Shown here in pieces: positions 22,465-35,036 of a stretch of 64,000 nucleotides of DNA. The position numbers and the translations under genes were made by a program. The notes below the pieces were generated by a model. It searched no databases, was not told where the DNA came from, and worked only from the letters and a program-made list of their open reading frames with translations. Source of the DNA: Entrophospora sp. SA101 (taxonomy: Eukaryota; Glomeromycota; Glomeromycetes; Entrophosporales; Entrophosporaceae); assembly GCA_958430865.1 (NCBI GenBank), contig CAUDNR010000446.1, positions 116,532 to 180,531 on the forward strand, read 5' to 3'. The number at the start of each line of letters is the position of its first letter. Position 1 is the stretch's first letter.

Positions 22465-24235
22465 CTATTTAAGCAATATTTTTACTTGTGGCGTATCTGG
22501 AAGTTTGCGAATATAAGACATTTGTGTAGGTGGTGTAAATTGATCACTTCGATATTTGAAATTCTTTGAACGCGTTCCTGCCATTACAAAGAATGAAATT
22601 TGTGAGCAAAAATGTATCATTATAAGCTTAAAAAAAACATGGCATATACCTCCAAAGCAACGAAATGACTTATCGCGAATTCTGCTAACGGAATTGCAGA
22701 TTTGTCGACTACCACCTTTGTTTTGAGAAACAGCCAGGAACGGTATAAACCGTCAAATTTTAGATCCATAATAAAGGATTCCATCGAATCACCTGATTAT
22801 TGTAGAAACATAATTCATAAGAAATAATAATAAAACTTGTAATTTATCGAAAGCATATACATACCGAGGTTTAAAAATATAGCACTTTCGCCTGGACCTC
22901 CCTTTCTTTCTAATTGTTGGTTTATTGATTTTCTCCCTTTCAATTGAGCTTTCAACCTATCCTTTTTTCCTTGTAATGGTGTGAAACCCAATGGCTTAAA
23001 CTCTGAGTTTAAGATTGCCACACCATTCACTAAACACGAAAGATCGGGTCTTGTTTTTGATCTTGCGGTGGCACGATTTAATCCAAGTTCATATTCTTTT
23101 TCGGGTCGATGAAACGAACGAGTAATTGGATATATGAACATATCACAATGTTCCTCCTCGGATAGCTTTGATGGGGCAACTTCCGGAATACTATAATATC
23201 TGTAATGTGTTAAAGAATTTATGTAAGTCACGAATTCACAGATAACAAAAAACATATCGTAAAACAAGTACATCAGGAAAATTTTTGCACAATTTTCCTG
23301 ATGTAAACTTACAGATTATTGAACATGGATGCGACTATTCTGTTCAATTGAGATTTTACACTATCCATAAAAACGTCTCCGCCAACCAAGTGTCTACCAG
23401 CGGTATCACGAAGAGATGATGAAATCTCCAGTGTAAGTGGTGGTTCATTTATGTTGTAGGGATTAGTTTCCATTATCTCTTTCCATTCTTGATTAGTGAA
23501 TATTGAGTATGGACATGGCCAACAGAGCACTATAATGGATGATAAAGCCCTGAATACAATAAGGAAAAAAGATGTTTTGATATATCTCAGTATGGTCATT
23601 GTGCTAGTCAAATGTTATATGTTCAAAATACTTACAGAAGTTCGTAAATATTATCATATTTTAAACCTTCTCTCTGTGCTTTCTTGAGAATATCTTTTTG
23701 ATACTGGCGAAATCTATCTGTTATACAAGTACAACCAACTTCCCACTAAAAAACAGAAGTAAAATTGAGATATACAAGAAATAAAGAAATCAATATTTGA
23801 GATGTATATATACCTTAGCTTTTGGTTCACGCTTCAACTCTATTGAAATGTTTTTTAGATCAAATTTAATTTCTTCGTCGTTGTCTTCAAGCTCTTTATT
23901 AATATTATCAGAAGGGGGAAAAAACTCGAAGGAAAAATTTTCACTATTGTTTCTTAGTTGTAGATTTTCTGCATTAGGATCATTCGTCTCACATTTTGTC
24001 TGAATAGAAAATACACATGGGAATTTTATTTTCCCTCAACTTTATCACCTATAAATTTTTCTTTACCTTTTTACTTGAAATATTTTCTTCAATGTCAGCT
24101 TTATTTTCTCGCTTACGATGATAAGTTGGTGGTAATTTTATGTCTTCAATTACTTTTTCATTTGCGTAAGAATATTGAGTAGTATCATAATTAATATTAT
24201 TTTTTTCCGATAATATTTCTCGTTTTGGTTCTTCG
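22465..24235 (-). CDS. Multi-exon PD-(D/E)XK nuclease-like protein, 5' end missing
   Basis: Seven exons join in phase except the last: 24067..24235, 23814..23999, 23636..23745, 23313..23549, 22865..23199, 22650..22792, and 22577 down to about 22465. The first part is acidic and charged. Then come WEVGCTCITDRFRQYQKDIL, ALSSIIVLCWPCPYSIF, and KTRPDLSCLVNGVAILNSEF followed by KPLG. RPD followed by SEFKP fits the PD...(E)xK metal-binding motif of the restriction-endonuclease fold. KSINQQLERKGGPGE follows. The last exon reads cleanly (YRSDQFTPPTQMSYIRKLPD) only in a frame that does not match the previous donor, so either another splice is used or the end has decayed. Exon one is preceded by an acceptor, but R copy B begins 40 bp further on, so the true start is lost. 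Function unproven. Confidence 0.65.
23271..23303. mobile_element. 33-bp palindromic mini-element flanked by TA
   Basis: Reads TA-catcaggaaaat...attttcctgatg-TA inside an intron of the nuclease-like gene. Its ends are the same as those of the 178-bp MITE at 10351-10528. It looks like an internally deleted copy. Confidence 0.7.
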
Positions 24236-24275
24236 CTAAGAAAAAATTTATTTGATTTGTATTATTTTATATAAA

Positions 24276-25960
24276 ACTAGAGTGACGACGAGTGGCGGGC
24301 GATAACCATCACCATCCTTAAAACACTTACCCTTTTTCTTCGGCAATAGCCTTGGAGTGGTTTTTTCTTCTTTTAGTTTGATTAAACATTTTTCAAAAAA
24401 AAAAAGTATTATTATTTGATCGACGTGTACACATTAATTATTTATCCTATTGGTTTTTTTTGGTAGGACAGACGCGAATTGATTTTTTTCTTTTTTTTGG
24501 AAAAACAATTTATTTTTTGACAGAGTCCAAGGTGACAAAACGTGAGTGTTGTTTGGTTTGGTTTGGTTTAGATCTCCTAAAGAAACGTGTTAATAACTAA
24601 CCAGAGGTACTATTTTTTATTTGTATTGATATAATGTGGTGTCTTTTATTTTATATAAATATTTTAATTGGAATCAAAACGCGGAACAGATCTTGCTGGG
24701 TAATTACAAGATTTTCATTGATAATATTTTGCTTTTCGTAATCGTTAATAATAATAATATTAATATATAATTACAAGATGTCAAGGCAGCATGTCTGACT
24801 GTTACAGAAGAAACATTTTGAATATGCAATGTTTGATTATCGGAAATTGGCAAGTGTTGAAGCACGCACGCACGCACGCTACCTTGAACACTTACAGTCA
24901 TTCTCTCGTCTTCCTCGTGTGCACAAGGCTAATCTGACTTGATCCCCCGATGATACAATGATGCTACAGAATTCCAGGGGGCGGGGAGCAATGCCCTGGA
25001 GTTTACCGAGACTGCATCAATGACACTTTCACTAATCTCCCCAGACCAGAGATGGCTGCTGGCATGCTGGTCAAAAAGTTGCCTGCAATGATCCTACCTC
25101 TAGGGAAGGATGGCACTGTGACCAAGTCACAACTCTGGAGGAATATTAAGAGAATCTGCAGCTTGTTCAAGCACAAGAGGTCACAATTCAGAGCAGGGTT
25201 GGTGGCCCTGAAATTGCATTTGGGCTCTGATGTTAAGAGGAAAGTTGTAAAATAGTGTTTGTTTTGTATAATCATTTTTCAATGTATATTTTTTTCAACA
25301 AAATAAACATTTAAATAATTAATTTTTAAATATTAATACTTTTCTTTTCATAAAAATTACAGCAACCCAGGACTCAAAACTCTGAATTCAGGAAAAACCA
25401 AAACAATGACTCAGGTTGCAACCTCCCGAGTTGCTGAATTTTCAACCAGTTGCAGATGCCAACTTTTATTCTAGTGTGGCAATAACACAAAGCAAGCATC
25501 ACACAAGCACCAAGCTATCAGTGATCAATGCCCATATGGTGACATCCAAGCCTGGTCTGAGAGGGAGATAAGGGAAAGTTTTGACCAAAGCCTTCCAACA
25601 TGTGTGGAACCTCTCTGTGGAAAGAAAATTCCATGGTTATAGGCGTGCTTAATTGCACCGCATTGCATGTTGGTGATAGGAAATTTTAATTAAATCTGAC
25701 ACCTGCAATCAACATCAGATTTATTATTCATAAGGAACCATGATTGATAATCGGGAAAAATAATTTATTTTTGTGAACCCCAGAGATCTGGGTAGACAGG
25801 CATTATTAAAATTTTCATTTCTGCATGGCCTTGGCTTCATTACTGCTTGGGTGATGCAATTGTTTGTTATCTCAATGATGATATCAAATGTATTGAAGGC
25901 CATCATGAATATTTGATGGATGGAAGCATTCACACACAAGGAAATGATTAATACGGTTCA
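24276..25960. mobile_element. R element, copy B (core plus right arm)
   Basis: Starts aactagagtgacgacgagtg, matching 10632 in copy A. The core runs to about 25255 and the right arm to about 25960. The left inverted arm seen in copy A is absent. Plus-strand fragments in the core (MAAGMLVKKLPAMILPLGKD, then SQFRAGLVALKLHLGSDVKR, 25052-25255) are open here but broken in copies A and C. This may be the end of an old captured gene. I do not recognise it. Confidence 0.6.
25052..25255 (+). pseudogene. Protein-coding remnant within R core
   Basis: A 67-codon open frame with basic, globular composition ends ...SDVKRKVVK. The same string ending is preserved in copy A (11575) and copy C (61934), although upstream frames are disrupted there. 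Preservation of the end across diverged copies suggests that an ancestral ORF ended here. No family recognised. Confidence 0.4.
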
Positions 25961-26979
25961 CCTTTCAACATATCCATTTTCAGAAAGTTAGACATGGTAT
26001 TTTATTAATTCTTTTTCTAACACTTATTATTTCTATTTTTTTTTTTTTTTATTATTACTATCAATAAACGCGCATAACTTTATTCTCTTTTTATTCTTCA
26101 TTACAATCATATCCCCTTTTTTTTTCATATGTTTTTCAAAATTAGTGGAGATATAACTGGGTATATAGAATATATAGCAGTCAGATAGGATTTCACATTT
26201 GCTGATTTTGCTGTATGGTCGACACAGCACGTTTTCGTCCAACAGACCTTAAAAGAAGAATCGAATAGAAGTTATAAATAAAAACTTCCTATACTTCTAA
26301 ATAAAAGGAATCTTGTACTTTTGCTCTTTTAAACACAATCTTTATTTGTTGGTAAGTTGTTTCATTGTCCGGCAATAGCCTTTCAAAAAGAACCATGCTT
26401 TTTAACTTTGGAGACCTAATTCTTTATGAAAAACAACGTTATTACGATCATTTTAATGTAATAAGTTAGAGTACATTGAGGGCTATCAGGAAATGTACGG
26501 TTTTTACAGAAGAGGGAGAAATTAGAAGCAAAAATATTTTTTATAATCTATTTTATTCGCTAATAAAACTATTCTGATCCACATAATCATAAATTTATTG
26601 TTACCATCAATTAATATTCTCTCCTAAAAAATAATTGGTGATACTAGCATTCATTACATTCTTTAATTGGTTCCTAATTGGATCTTAATTATATTTTTTA
26701 ATTATATCAAACTTAATCTGCAAAGGATTCGGTTGTTGCATTTAAGCTCCGAACAAATGGAATTGAGTTAAATTTTAAAGTGATTCGAATTCCAAAAAAC
26801 TGGATTCGATAAAATTTCTTTTAATGTCATATTAATAGGGTTTTTATTCGAACGATTCGTTTTATTTGTTATGAATTTGAGTATTCGATTTTTATTTGGA
26901 TAAAATAAATAAAACGAATAATTTGGATAAAATAAATATAATATAATAATAATGAAAAAAACGAATATAATAATGACAA

Positions 26980-27144
26980 ATGACAAATGACAATAATTAC
27001 ATTGTTGAGAATGATGCCTCTTCAATTACTTCTTCAACAGGCATAGTGCAATTAATGTGTTCAAAGAAAAACAAGAAGTGGAACGTGTGGATCAATTTCA
27101 CAGTTGTAGATGGAAAAACCAAATGCAATTATTGCACTAGGTAA
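26980..27144 (+). pseudogene. BED zinc-finger remnant (module copy B)
   Basis: Same 54-codon half BED finger as in copy A (ends DGKTKCNYCTR), again followed by the MITE. Confidence 0.6.
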
Positions 27145-27201
27145 ATGTATTTTTTGTCCAAAGGCAACTCTTTTAAAATTAAAATTATTTTATATGGTAC
27201 A

Positions 27202-27745
27202 GTGCAAGTCACTTAGTCCCACAACTTTTTATTGGTCATGTAGACTTTCAAATTCTCCAAAAATAGAAATGCAACACCCAAAAATAAATCGTGTATTTGA
27301 AGCCAAGACCTTCCTCTACAAAATCACAATTTCATTTCGTTGATATGTCATGTTGTTGTGGAGGATTTGAGCTTTAAAGTTGCACAAAGTTTACCAAATT
27401 TACGATTCTTGGCCCTAAAATGGCCAGTTACACACAAAAAAGTTTATCAAAAATAGACGAATTGAAACAAAATAAAAATTTGAAAAATTTATCTTATATT
27501 GCAGATCTTTTGTCACGTGAATTTTCCAGATGAACGGGAAGATAATTAATTATCTTTATTATTAAAAAAACAAAGAACAGGTAAGTTCATTTATTTTAAT
27601 TTAATAAATAGATTATTGCATTGATCAAAGAATGTACAAAATATCATGTGACCTTAAAATTTTTATTGCATTTTTGATTGGAAATTTTTTTCTCAAAATT
27701 GGCCACTGTGGCGCAGAAAGTTGTGGGACTAAGTGACTTGCACTA
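27202..27745. mobile_element. Tc1/mariner-type MITE (module copy B)
   Basis: Same 544-bp element with ~28-bp inverted termini and TA flanks as in copy A. It carries the same right-end base change, so the copy arose by duplication of the whole module and not by new insertion. Confidence 0.85.
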
Positions 27746-30224
27746 TATATATTTGAATTAGATTCGAACCAAGTCATTTATAGGTTCGAATTTCATTGAT
27801 TCGTTTGGAGCCTTGGTTATAAGAAAAATCTTAAAAATCGATCTAACAATTCACATAATTAACAAGAACTTTATTTTCAACATTGGCCCCATGTAACCAA
27901 ACTAAATGTGATATCAAATTATCGGGTTGAGAAGTTGCAAACACTCATTTAAGCCTACAATCATCTTTAATTTCTCGCCTTTGTCTGGCCAATTTGTTTG
28001 ATTAAACAATTGACGTTGTTATTGTTTGACATATGCATCATTTTCATTCTCTAAATTTTATAAAGGATTAATGAAATAAATAAATCGCAACGTTAAGTAT
28101 TAACTATGTTCATTTCTCAGTTAGTATAACCAACAAACTACCTCTTAAAAACTTACAAGAGAGTATAACGATATTAAGGTCATGCAAAATCAAACTTTTA
28201 AGGAATCAGAGGGAAAGAGAATAAAAACAAAATTACAAGGTGTAAAATCCATTTTTAAAAAAGTAAAATTAATAAATTAAGTCAAAATTGTTAAGTTTGG
28301 ATATCAGGTTTATCTCTCTAGAGAAAAGGCCTGAGATACAATTTCAATAAAGTTTGTAGTTCCAAAATTTCTTTCCATTGGAAAAAGATATAATTATTCT
28401 AAAACTGGCTGGATTCAATTGTAATTTGAGCTCCCTTTCAAAAATTTATAAACAAATATATACTAATGCGACTAATTAGATTTTAACTGTTAAAATCAAA
28501 ACAAAAAAAATCAAAAAGTAAATTAACTCCATATATGCAAAGTCATAACATCATTTTGTTTCACATAATGATAGTGAATAAAGTGGACGCTTTATTACAA
28601 ATAGGTTAAGATGTTTCAAACTTGACCTTGTCTAGAAACTTTACAACATCTTGTTTAATCTAAAAATGTTTCAAAAAAAATGAGCATTTCTTTATAGATT
28701 TTCGTGAAACAGTTATTGAAAATTTTCCGATACTAACTTATTGTTGTCGTGTGATCATTTTTCATACAAAACAAACTTGTAAAACAAAACCTAGTCCTTT
28801 TTATGGAAAGTGGAGATGTGGCACATCAAACTATTTCTTTCAAGATTTTATCCATGTAAAGAATGGCAGGGACAGGACCAGGTTTCTGCGCCATGACGGC
28901 ACTTTACCTTTTCAGTAGGGCCAGTTGGATTCGTATAAATAAAGGAACTGAAATACCTCTTTTCGTCAATATTAATAATTATAACAATTGATAATAATAA
29001 TTATTCTTTTCAATATTTTTCCGAAAATTATAACTTGAGGCGAAAACAACTACATCGTGAATTCTATGAAAATCACATACAAAAAACTTGGTCTAAAATA
29101 CTGTTCATAATGTTGTAAAATTAAAATGGTTAGCAATTTGCCCTTTAGTATTAGATACAAAAAATAAAAAATAAACCATGAATGAAACTGCGTCTGTTTT
29201 ATGGATTTAACTAAAAGAGTAATCACAGATGTACTGTTGAAAAAGATTTGCTCAATTTATCAATTGTGACATTTGACGATCTATTTATAAAAATAGATGC
29301 AATATTGATATTGATAGTCGACCCAATCTTAAGAAAACGTTTCCACAAATTTAATTTGTTCATTTTTGAAAAATTAAATTTTCCGATTCGACCTTTATTA
29401 ACGGAATATTCCAAGAAGTTTATGACTTCCATTAAACCATACCACATCATTACCATCTCTATACTCTACCAAATAACAGAAGACAAATCATTGGTTCAAA
29501 GACAAATGAACAACGATTCCAAAAGAGAAACAAATAAAAGAAGTATTGAAGGAATTTGCCACGGTAGTGGAATATTTTTCGAAACAAAAATATTGGAAAA
29601 AGAAAAGATGTATGCATTAATTATTTACTATAATAATATTTAAAATTGTTAAATAGAAGTTTCGTTTTTTTAAAAAAAGTGGAAAGTCGTCGTCATGAGC
29701 GAAGTTTTTTTATTATTATATTAATAGATTTTTTTTGTTTGTGTAACCCGAATGTGTGATGATGACGACGATGACATTTTGAGTTTATTTTTCAAGCCAC
29801 ATTTCCAACAAATCAATTTACTTTTGTAGGAAATTACTAAAAGATCTTCACCACAAAGAGAGGGAAAAGAGTACAAAATAGTTCAGGGCCCATAAAAACT
29901 AATATTATTTATAGAGCTAAATTATTATTTTTTTTTTTAAAATTAAAATTTTTTTTTAATTCTTTGAACATATAATCTAAAAAAAAAATAATATTTATTT
30001 TTTTATTTATTAATTTTTATTAAAAATATCAAATTTCTTTCCTTTTTTGTTCTTTTCTTTACTTTTTCTTTTGACACATTCTCTAAATCAAGGTAAAGAA
30101 ATATTTATACTTGTTGTTATTGTTGGAATAATTTTTTTTGTTATTGTCGAGAAAATAAAAAAAACCATACTAAAAATTTCTCTTTAATAAATACATATAT
30201 ATAATATATCTAATAGTTGCAAAT

Positions 30225-31433
30225 ATGTCACAACTTGAAGACCATGCACAAGGTAACATTATCTTTTCTTTTAAATATAAACCTCAAAATAAACATACAT
30301 TAATAAACCTATTTAGATATATATAAATTAATACGTGAATATATGAATATATAACTTTTATTTTTATTTTAGCTTCTGACCGTCTTGACCGTTATAGGAT
30401 TCGTCAAGAAGCAGCTAAAGGTTTTGATGATGATCTTGAGTTTTGTCCTTCTTTGTCACCGGAAGAGGTAAATTTCTCAACCAATTTTATGTGATTAGAA
30501 ATGTATCTTGTTTGAATTAAGAGTCAATCAACCTGTGACTGACTTTTTAGCAAAAAAAAATTATGCAATAATTTGTATTCTAGTCATATTTAATTAATTA
30601 CTAAATTATGAGCAACAAAATAATAATAACAGTAATAATAATAATGACAACAATAACAACAACAATACTAATAATCATTGTTTCATTTTATTTATTATAT
30701 ATACAAGCTCGCGGAATTCCAATTGCATTTTCAACTTCTATTACAAAGTCAGTCCAAATCCATTAATATAACACCACCACAACAAAAAAGAGCAATACCA
30801 ATAATTGATCCTACAAACAAAACTCCTCTAAATGTTATTCCTTTAAAAGCAAACTCCAATTCTAACTTTAATTTTAATTTTAATTTTATTTCTAATCCCA
30901 ACTCTAATTTAAACTCACTATCGTCATCATCACTATTATCATCCAATAATAATAACATTAACAATTCAATACCTTTATCGTCATTACTATCGTCCACATC
31001 TTCATCTACAAATTTTTCTTCTACTTCTCCCCCATCATCATCATCGTCATCATCATCGTCATCAACTACATTTTATACAAGACCAAATTCACCATTTTCA
31101 TCATATAACAACAACAATATAGCATCATCATCATCATCATCGTCAATAATATCACCACCAACATCAAATAATAATAATCTATTATTATATCATCATCATC
31201 ATAGTCATCATAATCATAGCCATCATCATTATTATCAACAACAATTATCAGCTCCGATTAAAATGACAAAGTCAATACCAATCATTGATCCCAGTAATGG
31301 GAATATTGTAAATATGCCAAATAATATCAATAATGGTAATAATAATAATAATAGTAATAATAGTAATAATAGCAATAACAATAACAATAATAGTGGTTTT
31401 GGAGGTTTCTATAGTGATATTTCTGTAAGATAA
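30225..31433 (+). CDS. Low-complexity protein with two IPIIDP motifs (copy B)
   Basis: Exons 30225..30252, 30373..30467, 30708..31433 encode 282 residues, with the same sequence as the copy A gene as far as I can tell. Both copies have full open frames and intact splice sites, so neither shows decay. Confidence 0.7.
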
Positions 31434-31718
31434 TAAGGATAATTTTTATAAATATGTTTGAAGAGAAAATAATTAATTATTATTATTGTATAGTTTTTTA
31501 TCATGAAATAATATCTTAGTTTTATTTTTATCTTTGTTTCATTTTTATATTCATTTTTTTACTATTTTTTAATTTTTTTTTTTTCATGTAATAAAATTTC
31601 AATTCATATTTTTTACAAGAAAAAAAACAAGTTTTTTTTTCTCTAAGAAAAAAATTGGATTTTATAATATAAATAATATAAATAATATAAATATATAACA
31701 TATAAGCCGGATTTTTTA

Positions 31719-34095
31719 TTAATCCCAAGATTTAATTCTCATAGTATTTTCTTCGCCCATGACATTTAAATGCATTTTAAATACTTTATCCAACATGTGT
31801 GGTTGATGTGCTGCACCTATTTTTAAACATTTCTTTTCTGAGATTTCAAAATAATCTTTTAAGATATCTCTATAATCCGGATGAACACATTTATCAATTA
31901 TCATTTTGGCTCGTTCTACCGGCGATAAGCCTCTTATATCCGCTAAGCCATGTTCTGTCACTATTACATCTAAATCGTGTTCACTATATATATATATATT
32001 TATTTATTTTTTTTTTAGGAGAAATAATTAATTCAAGAAAAAGAAAAAGTTTTTTGGTTTTTTCAAACTCTCTTTGTTATACTACTTACGTATGATCGAT
32101 ATGTGAACACATTGGTACAACACAGGAAATTCCTATTGGATCTTTCTTTGTTGGTCTTGTAGATGGTGTATGCATAATGCTTAATTTAGAGTTTCTCAAA
32201 AAATCTGATGATCCACCAAGCCCATTCAACATTCTTGTGCCACATACATGTGTAGAGTTGGAATGTGCATATATATCAACCTATGGATAAATTTTGTAGT
32301 CAATTAATTTAAAATAATAATAATAAATTTCTAAAAAATAAATAATAATAATAATACCTCGACAGGAGTATTCATCGCTATAACACCTAATCTTCTAATA
32401 ACTTCCGGCGAATTGGAAACACTTTGGCTTCTCAACACCAATCGATCCTTTAAATAATCCCACATCTCATAAAATCTTTTAAATCCTGTTGGTGAAAATG
32501 CTACGCTGGTTGCCGATGCAAATGACAATTTATGATGTTCCCAAAAATCAAGAAATGTATCTAATATCAATCAACGAAAACCAATCATTTAATTGTATTG
32601 TTTTAATAAAACAATTGCTTTCTTTTAATTATCAATTCATTCGTTTGATTGACACAAACCTTGAATTACTTCTGTCCAAACTTCTACATCAGTAAAAGGT
32701 CCATCGGCAAGTCCTCCAATAACAGCATTTGCTATATTTCCTACGCCGGATTGTAACGGTAACAATTGTTTTGGTAGCCGATCCATACTAACTTCATGCT
32801 CCAAAAATTCAAGTATATTATTCGCAATCTTATGTGATGTAGCATCCTAATAACATTGACAAAAAAAAAATATCATTATTAGTTTTTAAAGAAAAAAATC
32901 TTCCTTAAATAACACTATTATTATTACCTGGGGTTCACTATCTGTTGTTCTATCTAACACCGTTGACTCTATGACTGCTATTACTTTATCACTATCACAT
33001 GGAATGTATGGAGTTCCCACCCTATCATCAACACGTTGAACTAAAATTGGAAATTTATAAGGTGCAAACTTGCTTAATGTGATATCATGTAATCCTTCAA
33101 AATTAGGTAACGCCGTATTAACTTCAATCACCACATGAGCTGCAGATTGAACAATTTCGGGTGTTGCTCCAACTGATGCTCCAGGAATTATGTGACCTTC
33201 TTCTGTTATTGCTGTTGCTTCAACTATCACCACATCAAGTTTTTCTATTGTGGTTCCTTTTTTTTCTAATGTATAATAACCTGATACCAAATCCTTGATA
33301 AATAAGAGAGAATGTGCATATTTGTGTGTTAGGAAAAGTAATTTCCAAAAATCGAAGAAAATTCGATAATAATTACCAATGGAAACTCGGAAAGATGTTT
33401 ATCAGCAAACGCAATATGATTTGTGTTGATTCCTTTTTGAATATCTTTACCAAGTTGGTATGGATAACGTCTAGATATCATATCATTCTAAAATATCGAC
33501 AAAAACATCAAAAGAGAATACCTTAAACCATCAAAATTAACTAGAAAATAGCTAGAAAAACAATTACCCTTGCCCATCTGAATAAATAAATAAATAAATA
33601 AAAAATAAATAAACAAGATAGATCAAGAAATTTCCCATTTGAATATTTTAGTAACACAACTTCTATAATAATAACAATAATTTAAAAAAATCATACGATG
33701 TACGATCATGGCTAATACTAAAAAAAAAATTTTCTTCCCATCATATCAACACTTCAATTTACCTATTCTCAGTTTCAGCATTAGTACTTGCTCCCACAAA
33801 TAATTCAAATCTTAATTTTCCTTGTAAATTATTTTTTTCGACATGTTCTGCTAGTGCTGCTGGTGTCAATTTAGGATATCCCACTCCTGTAAATCCAGAC
33901 TTTATTCCAATAATGATAATGTTAATATAATGATAATCATTATCATTTTATAACATAACTAATTACCCATCCCATTCTCATTCCATCCTTAAAAAATCCA
34001 CTTGCAATAAGATCATCCACTGTTGTCAATTTTTGAAACAAACTTGGTCTACGAACTCTACTTTTTATAGTATCTGTTAAAAGTTTTGATGTCAT
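31719..34095 (-). CDS. ACH1: Acetyl-CoA hydrolase / CoA-transferase ACH1 (complete)
   Basis: Mitochondrial enzyme of the Ach1 family, moving CoA between acyl-CoA and acetate/succinate and so handling acetate and propionyl-CoA. Nine exons in phase: 33967..34095, 33763..33899, 33568..33577, 33377..33487, 32928..33293, 32660..32846, 32358..32560, 32090..32280, 31719..31983, giving 532 residues (yeast Ach1 is 526). Exon 3 is only 10 bp; it supplies the last base of one codon plus W-A-R. Family strings: [103 protein letters not shown] and [15 protein letters not shown]. The [10 protein letters not shown] and GLGGSSDF segments belong to the conserved active-site region. Start ATG at 34095. Near full-length match of motif order. 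Confidence 0.95.
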
Positions 34096-35036
34096 ATTTA
34101 TTTATTTATTTATTTATGTACTCCTTGTATTTTTTTTGATGATTGAGATTGAGTAATAAAAAATTAAAAACAAAATTTTCGGCCTAATTATATAATTTTC
34201 AATCATCATGCAACCTTCCGATTCCAATTTCTTTGCAACAACAAAAAATCATTCGATTGTATTTTTTGTATATAATGCAAGCCACTAGGTTTCACATCAT
34301 TTGATTATTTTTAAAAAATAAAAATATTCAAGAACTATATTGTGCTTTTCATTGTTTTCAACTTTATTTGGGAAAATTATGTTTCCTTTTTTACACTTAT
34401 TAAAATCGGGAAATTTTTAATTTAATTTCAACTGAAACTTATTAAGGAAGCCGGTTTTTTATTTTATTTTTTTCAGGTTATATGTAACTTTTTTTAGAAG
34501 TCTAAATAATATTAGATGTCTTTAATAGAACATTAATACCGCCTTTGTTGTGGTTAATTAAAATAAGATGATGATCATAATACTTTCTGAATTTTTTTTG
34601 AAAAAAACTGCTTGGCTAATACTAAAGTAGCTGGTTCTCTGGCAAAGTGCATATTTAATCAGGGTGTCCAATATCACTCACTAATCAAAAAAAATTAACT
34701 AGTTTAAAACCATGAATTGTTCATGAAAACTACAGTCAACCTCCTCTAAGTGCACGCTTTCATTCATTCCCAAGCTCGGGAATTAGAGATAAGTGCATAC
34801 CCTCTTCCCCCTGCACTGCACGGTCTTTTTTCATTCCCATCTATATAAAACTCCCTCTCTAAGTGCACTCTCGTGACTTTCACGTGATATTTGTCCAATA
34901 AAAATTGTGCGACATTATTAAATTAATATTAAAATACTTTTTCTTTAAAGAATTGATTTTTGTAAGAATTAAATTTTATATTTATTAAATAATAATAAAG
35001 AATATAAAGAATTAAATTTATTATTAGTAAAAGGTA
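34096..35036. other. ACH1 upstream region and intergenic DNA
   Basis: Probably includes the ACH1 promoter. Around 34725-34875 the octamer TAAGTGCA occurs three times, once after acagtcaacctcctc. This looks like part of a Tc1/pogo-type terminal repeat, but no matching second end was found. The rest is AT-rich with no gene. Confidence 0.4.

Larger units (their letters stand above)
25176..33612. repeat. Duplicated module, copy B (complete)
   Basis: From 25673 it matches copy A (offset 13312) up to about 33612. From about 25176 it matches copy C (offset 36682). The two partners therefore begin to match at different points, both inside R. Beyond 33612 the sequence continues into ACH1 exons 2 and 1, so copy B is the intact version. 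Confidence 0.95.

Noticed and set aside
25003..25275. Antisense 90-codon frame in R copy B (also 11334-11534 and 61733-61957)
   Set aside because: It mirrors the plus-strand remnant, is not conserved in frame among the three R copies, and is best explained as a shadow.
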